A stretch of 64,000 nucleotides of DNA from Streptomyces sp. XD-27. Its GTDB lineage: Bacteria > Actinomycetota > Actinomycetes > Streptomycetales > Streptomycetaceae. Every line of letters starts with the position of its first letter. The stretch's first letter is position 1. This document shows, in pieces, positions 35,586 to 43,322 of the stretch. Below the pieces are notes generated by a model. The model was not told the origin of the DNA. It was given only the letters and a program-made list of their open reading frames with translations, and did not search any database. The position numbers and the translations under genes were made by a program. The stretch is from positions 6,758,001-6,822,000 of the forward strand of contig NZ_CP130713.1 of assembly GCF_030553055.1 (NCBI RefSeq). Direction: 5' to 3'.

Positions 35586-35604
35586 CACGACATCCTGTGT
35601 CGTG
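35586..35604. promoter_or_regulatory. Palindromic operator between ridA-like gene and WYL regulator
   Basis: CACGACA (35586-35592) and TGTCGTG (35598-35604) form a perfect 7-bp inverted repeat with a 5-bp spacer, 20 bp before the regulator ATG. It is most likely the regulator's own operator, controlling both divergent genes. Confidence 0.65.
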
Positions 35605-35624
35605 TATTCCAGTACGGTCTTCGT

Positions 35625-36677
35625 ATGCGCGCCGATCGGTTGGTCTCGCTGGTGCTGCTGCTGCGGCAGCACGGTCGGCTGTCCGCGGCCGCGCTGGCCC
35701 GCGAACTGGAGGTATCCACCCGCACCGTGCTGCGCGACATCGATGCGCTGTCCGCGGCCGGTGTCCCGGTCTATGCCGAACGCGGTCGGCACGGCGGTTT
35801 CGCGTTGCTGCCCGGTTTCCGGACCGAGCTCACCGGACTGAACCATGACGAGGCGCTTGCTCTGCTGATCGCCGGATCGCGGCGCGGCGCGCAGGTATTC
35901 GGCCTCGGCCCGGCGCTGGCTTCGGCCATGCGCAAGGTGGTTGACGCGCTACCCGAGAGCTATCGGGCCACCGCGGCCGGCGCGGCTCAGCGATTGCTCA
36001 TCGATCCGGAGACCGATCTCCTCTCGCGCCGGCTGGTTCCTGAGGAGGTGCCCGACACCATCGTGGCCGAGGTCCGGCGCGCCGTGCTTGCCGGACACAA
36101 GCTACGCATCCACTACGCGGCTGTGGACCAGACCCCGAAGTGGCGCACGGTGGACCCGATCGGCCTGGTCACCGTACGCGACCAGGGCTACTTGCTGGCC
36201 ACGAGGTCTGGCGCGGACCGCACTTACCGGCTGTCCCGCATCCTGGCCGCCGAGGAACTCGCCGAACCGGCCCAGCGACCGGACCGGGTCGATCTGGACC
36301 GGGCCTGGCAGGAACGCAGCACGCGGTTTCGGACCGGCGGCGACCAAGTCACCGTGCTGGTACGGGTGAACCCGGCGCGGCGGGAGGACCTGGTGGGCAC
36401 CGCGCTGGCTGTCCTCACCGAGGAAGCCGACGCAGACGGCTGGCTGCGGCTGGAGGTGACCTTCCAAGATCCGAGACACGCCGAATGGGCGCTGTGGCAG
36501 CTCGCCACGAGCGCGGAGGCCCTGGCCCCGCAGTGGTTGCGCGACTCCCTGCGCAACCGCGCCGCCGCGATCGCCACCTGCTACGGAGTGTCAAAGGCAA
36601 CTCCGGCTGCGCCGACGTCATTGACGATCGACGTCGGCGCAAGCAGTATGCACGACAGTCGCGTACCTGAGGCATAA
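35625..36677 (+). CDS. WYL-domain (YafY/DeoR-like) transcriptional regulator
   Basis: A 350-residue regulator. The N-terminal HTH is typical of YafY proteins (MRADRLVSLVLLLRQHGRLS; LARELEVSTRTVLRDIDALS). A WYL domain follows at ~140-215 (KLRIHYAAVDQTPKWRTVDPIGLV; YLLATRSGADRTYRLSRI), then a WCX extension (VTVLVRVNPARREDL to LAPQWLRDSL). WYL domains sense small or nucleic-acid-derived ligands. It is divergent from the RidA gene and probably controls it through the palindrome at 35586-35604. The last ~25 residues look non-conserved. Confidence 0.9.
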   Translation: MRADRLVSLVLLLRQHGRLSAAALARELEVSTRTVLRDIDALSAAGVPVYAERGRHGGFALLPGFRTELTGLNHDEALALLIAGSRRGAQVFGLGPALASAMRKVVDALPESYRATAAGAAQRLLIDPETDLLSRRLVPEEVPDTIVAEVRRAVLAGHKLRIHYAAVDQTPKWRTVDPIGLVTVRDQGYLLATRSGADRTYRLSRILAAEELAEPAQRPDRVDLDRAWQERSTRFRTGGDQVTVLVRVNPARREDLVGTALAVLTEEADADGWLRLEVTFQDPRHAEWALWQLATSAEALAPQWLRDSLRNRAAAIATCYGVSKATPAAPTSLTIDVGASSMHDSRVPEA

Positions 36678-36706
36678 CGTTTGCTTCAGGCACCCGACTT
36701 CAGGCT

Positions 36707-38230
<1,524 letters not shown>

Positions 38231-38289
38231 GAGCGGCCCCTCCGTGCGGATGCGCCGCCCGCGCCGTCACGGGCGGCGTCGCGGCGAGG

Positions 38290-39780
38290 CTAGCCGCGGC
38301 CACGTTGCATGGACGTTGCCGCCCGGGAGGCGTACGCGAGGGCGGGATCCGCGGCCGGGTGCGGGCTGGGGTGGGGGTCGTCCGGGCTGTGGTCTGTGGT
38401 CGGGTGCGGGCTGGGGTGGGGGCTGGCCGGGCCGCGGTCTGTGGTCGGGCGGGGATCGGCTGGGCCTTGGTCCGCGGCCGGGCGGGTGCTGGGGCACGGG
38501 TCGCCCAGGCCGTAGGCCGCGCGCAGCCAGTCGATGCGCCGGACCAGCGCGGTCCGGCCGGGCGCGCACGCGGGCAGCGCCGCAAGCAGCGCCTCGCACA
38601 CCTCCAGGTCGTCCTCGCCCCACGGGGACTCCGTCCAGCGGCGCAGCAGTTCCGGGTCCCGGCGGGACAGCACCGCCCACCGCAGCCGGTCCTCCAGCCT
38701 CCGCCGCATCCGGCAGACGCCGGGCGCGTCCGACAGGGGCAGCAGCGGCCCGTGGTACGCGCGCAGCGCGGCGTGCAGGTTCCCGGCCGCCAACTCCTCC
38801 GCCACCGCCGTCACGTCGGTGACCAGCGGGGCGCACAGCCGGTACGGGCGCGAGGCGAGCAGCGGGCCCGCCAGCCGGCGCAGCCGCGACAGTTCGGCGC
38901 GCAGCGTCACCGGGGAGCGCTGGTCGGCCCGCTCGCCGTACAGCTCCAGGGCCAGGCGTTCGCCGGTCAGGCCCTCCGGGTGACCGGCCAGCAGCACCAT
39001 GATCTCGCTGTGCCGCCGGCTCAGGCGTATCCGTTCGCCGTCGGCGACCAGCAGCGCGTCGTCCCGGCCCAGCGCGGTCAGCGCGACCCGCGGGCCGGTC
39101 GGGTACGAGGCGGGCGCCGCGAGCTGGGCCTCGGCGGCGCGGGCGGTCGCCCGCACCAGGGCCAGGCTCTGCGGGGCGGCCAGATGGTCGCCGCCGGTGA
39201 TGTCGACCGCGCCCAGCAGCCGCCCGGTCCGCGGGTCGTGGAGTGGCGCGGCGGCACACGTCCACGGCTGCACCCGGGGGTTGTAGTGCTCGGTGGCGAA
39301 GATCTGGACGGCGTGGTCGACGGTCAGGGCGGTGCCCGGCGCGTTGGTGCCCGCGTGGCGCTCGTCCCATCGGGCGCCGGCCACGAAGTTCATGCGCTCG
39401 GCGCGCCGCCGGACGCCGCTGTGCCCCTCGACCCACAGCAGCCGCCCCTGCTCGTCGCAGACCGCTAGCAGATGGGCCCCGTCATCGGCGATGCTGCCGA
39501 GCAGCTCCCGGAAGAGCGGCATGACGCGGGACAGCGGATGCTCGGCCCGGTACGCCGCCAGCTCCGCGTCCGCGAGGTCGATCGGCGCCATGGCCTCCGG
39601 ACTCGCCAGCGCGTCGGCTGAGCGCCGCCAGGAGGCCGCGACGACCGGGCGCACACCGGGGCCCACGGACCCTTGGGCCAGGAACGCCTCGTGGGCGCGG
39701 CGCACCGCGCGGCTGCGCTCCGCCGGGTCCGTACCCGGCGCCATCGCCAGCCATGGATCGACCACACGGCCTCGCTTCAT
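38290..39780 (-). CDS. GAF-domain regulator of the aldehyde dehydrogenase gene
   Basis: A 496-residue AcoR-like protein without the sigma-54 AAA module. After an N-terminal region (RRAHEAFLAQGSVGPGVRPVVAASWRRS, as in AcoR/FhlA-type activators) comes a GAF domain (~85-200: HLLAVCDEQGRLLWVEGHSGVR; NAPGTALTVDHAVQIFATEHYNP). The C-terminal part has a winged-helix-like DNA-binding block (LSRRHSEIMVLLAGHPEGLTGERLALELYG). The last ~60 residues are a Pro/Asp/His-rich repeat (PTTDRGPASPHPSPHP, then related copies). I chose ATG 39780 because the upstream frame is repetitive and non-coding in look. It probably activates the downstream aldehyde dehydrogenase in response to an aldehyde or alcohol. Confidence 0.87.
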   Translation of the reverse strand: MKRGRVVDPWLAMAPGTDPAERSRAVRRAHEAFLAQGSVGPGVRPVVAASWRRSADALASPEAMAPIDLADAELAAYRAEHPLSRVMPLFRELLGSIADDGAHLLAVCDEQGRLLWVEGHSGVRRRAERMNFVAGARWDERHAGTNAPGTALTVDHAVQIFATEHYNPRVQPWTCAAAPLHDPRTGRLLGAVDITGGDHLAAPQSLALVRATARAAEAQLAAPASYPTGPRVALTALGRDDALLVADGERIRLSRRHSEIMVLLAGHPEGLTGERLALELYGERADQRSPVTLRAELSRLRRLAGPLLASRPYRLCAPLVTDVTAVAEELAAGNLHAALRAYHGPLLPLSDAPGVCRMRRRLEDRLRWAVLSRRDPELLRRWTESPWGEDDLEVCEALLAALPACAPGRTALVRRIDWLRAAYGLGDPCPSTRPAADQGPADPRPTTDRGPASPHPSPHPTTDHSPDDPHPSPHPAADPALAYASRAATSMQRGRG

Positions 39781-39832
39781 CGGACGGACGGTTCCGCGGC
39801 CACGTTCCCGCGCGGGAGGCCGCCCCGCAACG

Positions 39833-39974
39833 GCGGGAACAAGCCCCGCGGGGAACAAGCCCCGCGGGGTGCGCGGCGCCCTGCGCGATCTCGTACGGCG
39901 CGGCCCTGTACCGCACGGTGCGCCGCGGCTCGTATACCACACGGTGCCGCAGCCGTGTACCACACGGCGCGCCG
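39833..39974. repeat. Repeat-rich upstream region: GC-palindrome doublet and three TGTACCACACGG-like units
   Basis: GGGAACAAGCCCCGCGGGG is repeated in tandem at about 39833-39872, each with the palindrome CCCCGCGGGG. Further right are three similar units: TGTACCGCACGGTGCGCCG (39907), TATACCACACGGTGCCGC (39933) and TGTACCACACGGCGCGCCG (39956), spaced 26 and 23 bp. The first contains the perfect palindrome CGCACGGTGCG. They resemble a cluster of operators between the GAF regulator and the Met/His-rich membrane protein. Confidence 0.55.
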
Positions 39975-40049
39975 TGACGGTGGCGCCTTGTCCGTCCTCG
40001 CGCGTCATCCGGCCCCCGCCGTCGGAGCCCGGAGCGCGGGTGAAACGAT

Positions 40050-40895
40050 GTGGACGTCATGGAAGCGCGGCATGTGGGGCACGTACTGCGGGCGCTGCGA
40101 GCCGCGGTGTTCGCAGCGGTCTGCGTGCTGCTCGCGGCGCTGGGCCACGCGGTCATGTCCGGCGCGGCCGTCCCGTGGTGGGCGATCGCCTCGGCGCTGG
40201 CGGTCACCGGGGGCGCCGCGTGGTGCCTGGCGGGCCGGGAACGCGGACCGCTGCTGGTGACCGGTGCCACGGTGGGCGCGCAGCTCGCGCTGCATACGGT
40301 GTTCACCCTCGCCCAGGAGGCGGCGGCCGGACGGTCGGTGCCGTCAGCGGGTGCTGGTGCCGGTGCCGGTGCAGCCGGTGTCGGTGCGGGGGCAGGCGCA
40401 GGTGCCGAGGGGCTTCGCGGTGGCGGGTTGGGCGCCTCGCGCTGCGGCGCCTTCCTTCCCCTGGATCCGGGCGGGCACGCGGGCCATCTCCACCAGGCCG
40501 GACAGGTCGGCTCGGGTGGGATGCCGGAGCACGGGATGTCCCACGGGGCGTCCATGCCGGGCACGGACATGTCGGGAATGGGCATGTCCGCGATGGACAT
40601 GGCCGGCATGCATCACGGGCACGGTGCGCTGGGCATGTGGTCCGCGCACGTCCTGGTCGCCCTGATCTGCGGCATCTGGCTGTCCGGCGGCGAACAGGCC
40701 GCCTTCCGGCTCGGCCGCACCCTTGCCGTACGGCTCTTCGCCCCCCTCCTGCGCCTGCTCCGTGACCCCGCGCCGGTCGCCGGGCCGCCCCGCGTCCGCC
40801 CCGCGCACCACGGCGCGGGACAGCGGCTGCGCCGGCTGCTGCTCGTCCATGTCATCGCCACCCGTGGTCCGCCGCCGTGCGGCGCCGTCGTTTGA
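40050..40895 (+). CDS. Met/His-rich membrane protein, probably copper-related
   Basis: A 281-residue protein with four hydrophobic helices: ALRAAVFAAVCVLLAALG (~16-33), VPWWAIASALAVTGGAAWCL (~41-60), TGATVGAQLALHTVFTLA (~71-88) and MWSAHVLVALICGIWLSGG (~190-208). The loop before the last helix is exceptionally Met/His-rich (MPEHGMSHGASMPGTDMSGM, GMSAMDMAGMHHGHG), the kind of sequence that binds Cu(I). A Gly/Ala repeat (GAGAGAGAAGVGAGAGAGAEG) precedes it. The start is GTG 40050 or ATG 40059. The family is unassigned. Neighbouring copper genes at 42.8-46.5 kb support a copper role; this is inference. Confidence 0.75.
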   Translation: MDVMEARHVGHVLRALRAAVFAAVCVLLAALGHAVMSGAAVPWWAIASALAVTGGAAWCLAGRERGPLLVTGATVGAQLALHTVFTLAQEAAAGRSVPSAGAGAGAGAAGVGAGAGAGAEGLRGGGLGASRCGAFLPLDPGGHAGHLHQAGQVGSGGMPEHGMSHGASMPGTDMSGMGMSAMDMAGMHHGHGALGMWSAHVLVALICGIWLSGGEQAAFRLGRTLAVRLFAPLLRLLRDPAPVAGPPRVRPAHHGAGQRLRRLLLVHVIATRGPPPCGAVV

Positions 40896-40980
40896 CGGCT
40901 GCCCACCAGGCCACCGACCACATCACCGGGCTCCGCCGCCGCGCGGCGGCCGAGTCCGGATTCCAGGAAGGACCGCAGGC

Positions 40981-41131
40981 GATGACTCCTGCCCTTGTCC
41001 GGGCGATGACCCCTGCCCACGTTCGGGCGCCGGCTCCGGCCCGAGTTCGGGCCGTGCCACCTCGGCACCCGGCCCCCGGTTCACCCGACCCCGCTCCAGC
41101 GGCCGGTTCACCCCAGCTCGCTCCAGCGGCT
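40981..41131. repeat. Degenerate 24-bp (x3) and 27-bp (x2) tandem repeats
   Basis: Three 24-bp units at 40981-41004, 41005-41028 and 41029-41052 (GATGACTCCTGCCC... type, each ending GGGC) are followed by two 27-bp units at 41078-41104 and 41105-41131 (GGTTCACCC...GCTCCAGCGGC). The second 27-bp unit contains the stop codon of the anti-sigma gene. No gene otherwise lies between 40896 and 41107. Confidence 0.7.
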
Positions 41132-41287
41132 GGTGAGCTCCCGCAGCTCCCGTGCGCGGTCGCGCCAGTCGCGACAGGCCGGGCACTGCCGCAGATGCGC
41201 GTCGAGAACGTCGTCCGGGATGTCCGGCGGCATGTCCTCGCCGTCGAGCCGCGCCGAGATGGCGGTGTGAAAATCAGAGCAGTCCAC
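41108..41287 (-). CDS. Small zf-HC2 (zinc-binding) anti-sigma factor
   Basis: A 59-residue protein from GTG 41287. The core HTAISARLDGED...LDAHLRQCPACRDWRDRARELREL has the H-x3-C-x2-C signature of ZAS anti-sigma factors and no membrane helix, so it is a soluble, possibly redox- or metal-responsive inhibitor. It is divergent from an ECF sigma factor gene with only 34 bp between the start codons, which strongly suggests the two proteins are partners. The C-terminus lies in a tandem repeat, so its end may vary between strains. Confidence 0.82.
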   Translation of the reverse strand: MDCSDFHTAISARLDGEDMPPDIPDDVLDAHLRQCPACRDWRDRARELRELTSRWSELG

Positions 41288-41321
41288 GCCCGTATCGTCT
41301 CTCGCCGCCACGGAGGTGGCG

Positions 41322-42056
41322 ATGCGTGACCGCGACGACGAGGCGCTGACCGCCTGGGCGCTCGCCGCGGGCGGCGGGGACGCCGAGGCCGTGGACCGCT
41401 TCATCCGGGCGACCCGCACCGATGTGTGGCGATATGTCTCCCGGCTGAGCGATGACCCGCAGTCGGCGGACGACCTGGTCCAGGAGACGTATCTGCGGGC
41501 GCTGCGCGGCCTGCCGAACTTCGAGGCCCGGTCCTCCGCCCGTACCTGGCTGCTGTCGATCGCCCGCCGGGCCGTCGTGGACCGGCTGCGCTGGAACGCG
41601 GCCCGGCCGCGGCTCTCGGACACCGACGACTGGCAGTCGGTGGCCGAACGCACCCAGGCCCGCGCCCTGCCCCAGCTCGGCTTCGACGAGGGCGTGGCGC
41701 TGTCGCAGCTGCTGGCCCTGCTGCCGTACGAACGGCGTGAGGCGTTCGTCCTGACGCAGCTGCTGGGGCTGCCGTACGCGGAGGCCGCGGTCGTCGCGGG
41801 CTGCCCGGTGGGCACGGTCCGCTCCCGCGTGGCACGCGCCCGCGAGGCGCTGATCGCGCAGCTGACGACGGCGGAACGGGACGCGTCGGACGGACCGGGC
41901 GCGCTGGCTGCGTCGGTTACGCCCGGTGCACCAGGGGCTCCGGGTGCGCCGGGCTTGGTGGCTACGCCGGGCACGACCGCGAAGGTGGCCGGAGGCGGCA
42001 TCGCCGCGGCGGCCGGACGGTGCGACCGCGTACCGGCGCTCGCGGGATCCCGCTGA
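41322..42056 (+). CDS. ECF RNA polymerase sigma factor
   Basis: A 244-residue sigma-70 family ECF factor. Sigma-2: FIRATRTDVWRYVSRLSDDPQSADDLVQETYLRALRGL; sigma-4: LLALLPYERREAFVLTQLLGLPYAEAAVVAGCPVGTVRSRVARAR. After sigma-4 is a ~60-residue Gly/Ala/Pro tail containing a collagen-like TPGAPGAPGAPG repeat. The ATG 41322 has GGAGG six bases upstream; a GTG six bases earlier is inside that site. It is divergent from a zf-HC2 anti-sigma gene and lies between copper-associated genes, so a metal- or redox-stress regulon is plausible. Confidence 0.92.
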   Translation: MRDRDDEALTAWALAAGGGDAEAVDRFIRATRTDVWRYVSRLSDDPQSADDLVQETYLRALRGLPNFEARSSARTWLLSIARRAVVDRLRWNAARPRLSDTDDWQSVAERTQARALPQLGFDEGVALSQLLALLPYERREAFVLTQLLGLPYAEAAVVAGCPVGTVRSRVARAREALIAQLTTAERDASDGPGALAASVTPGAPGAPGAPGLVATPGTTAKVAGGGIAAAAGRCDRVPALAGSR

Positions 42057-42312
42057 CGCGGGGCAGAGGCACGTGGGGGCCACGGGGACGCGGAGGCGCT
42101 CCCGTGGCCCCCACACCGCACGGGTCACGGCCCGGCGTTCACGCCATTGCCCGCGGCCGAACGCTGGGCCGCTCTCCCAGCCTGTGGGCGGGGGGCGGGC
42201 TCCCGGCCCATACACGGGGCCGCTCCCAGCCGTACGCGGGGGTCACTCCCAGAACTAGGCGGGGGGATACGCGCCGGCCGCGATTGTCAGTGCCGCGCCG
42301 TACGGTGACGTC

Positions 42313-42735
42313 ATGGCAGCCAGCATCGATCTGACCCTCGACTGCGCGGACGCGCGGCTTCTCGCCGACTTCTGGAAGGCGGCGCTCGGCTACATCGACG
42401 AGCCCCCGCCTCCTCCCTTCGCGACGCGCGAGGAGTGGCTCGCGCAGTTCGACCTGTCGGAGGACGACTCCGCCGACGACGTGGCGTGGCTCTGCGATCC
42501 CGACGGTGTCGGCCCCCGCCTGTCCATCCTCAAGGTCCCCGAGCCGAAGACGGCGAAGAACCGGCTTCATATAGACATCCGGTTGCCCCGGCACGGCAGC
42601 CCCGAGGAGCGGTGGGCGCGGATCAGGGCGGAGGCACGGCGGCTGGTGGCGGCGGGCGGGACCCTCCTGGAGGAGGTCGACGAGCACCATGTCGTGATGG
42701 CCGATCCGGAGGGGAACGAGTTCTGCGTCGCCTGA
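42313..42735 (+). CDS. VOC (glyoxalase-like) family protein
   Basis: A 140-residue vicinal-oxygen-chelate protein of the 'glyoxalase-like domain' group common in Streptomyces. It starts ASIDLTLDCADARLLADFWKAALGY, has the central RLSILKVPEPKTAKNRLHIDIRL and ends VVMADPEGNEFCVA. Possible metal ligands are His in NRLHIDI and Glu in GNEFCV. The function is unknown; family members include dioxygenases and antibiotic-resistance proteins. It stands alone between the sigma gene and the copper operon. Confidence 0.9.
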   Translation: MAASIDLTLDCADARLLADFWKAALGYIDEPPPPPFATREEWLAQFDLSEDDSADDVAWLCDPDGVGPRLSILKVPEPKTAKNRLHIDIRLPRHGSPEERWARIRAEARRLVAAGGTLLEEVDEHHVVMADPEGNEFCVA

Positions 42736-42848
42736 GCACCGCCAGGAGGGTGCGTCAGCCGTGTACAGGGGAGGCGTTCTCGTAGGCGCGGTCGGCGGTC
42801 GGCGGTTGGCGGTCGGGGGCGGCTGGGAGGCGCGTGCGCCGGAACGCG

Positions 42849-43322
42849 TCAGAGCTGTCCCGGGCGGATGACGACCGCCTCCACGCGCACCTGCCCGCTG
42901 TCGCGGAAGTGCAGGACGAACGGCACGCGTTCGCCCACGCGCAGCCGCGGCGGGTCCTCCACCATGACGTCCACCCCGGACGCGGACATCCGTACGGTGC
43001 CGCCCGCGGGAAGGGCCACCGACGGGACCATCCGCATGGCGCCCGCCCCTTTGCGCACGACCGTGCGGCTCAGCATGGCGCGGCCCGTCTCCGGTGAGGT
43101 GACGCGCACGAGCTCGTCGTCCACGCCGCCGTCGTTGCGCAGGTCGAAGAAGGCGGCCGTCACGTCCGGGTTCGTCGGCACCAGCATCCGTGCCGCGATG
43201 ACCGACGGCTGGGCGGGGCTGCCCGCCGCCCCGGTCGCGGCCCACGCCGTGAGCCCGGCCAGAGCGAGGACGCTCGCGGCGACGGGGGCGAGGGCGGCCC
43301 GTACGGCGGTCAGATCGGTCAT
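42849..43322 (-). CDS. PCuAC-like copper chaperone, membrane-anchored
   Basis: A 157-residue protein with one N-terminal hydrophobic segment (LAPVAASVLALAGLTAWAATGAAG) followed by a PCuAC domain. Family features: ARMLVPTNPDVTAAFFDLRNDGG, SPETGRAMLSRTV, GAMRMVPSVALPAGGTVRM. The usual H-x-M at the end of the copper site is replaced by DVMVEDPP, so Met residues may dominate copper binding. PCuAC proteins deliver Cu(I) to oxidases in the extracytoplasmic space. Its ATG overlaps the stop of the CopA-like gene (TGATG), making it the third gene of the operon. Confidence 0.82.
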   Translation of the reverse strand: MTDLTAVRAALAPVAASVLALAGLTAWAATGAAGSPAQPSVIAARMLVPTNPDVTAAFFDLRNDGGVDDELVRVTSPETGRAMLSRTVVRKGAGAMRMVPSVALPAGGTVRMSASGVDVMVEDPPRLRVGERVPFVLHFRDSGQVRVEAVVIRPGQL

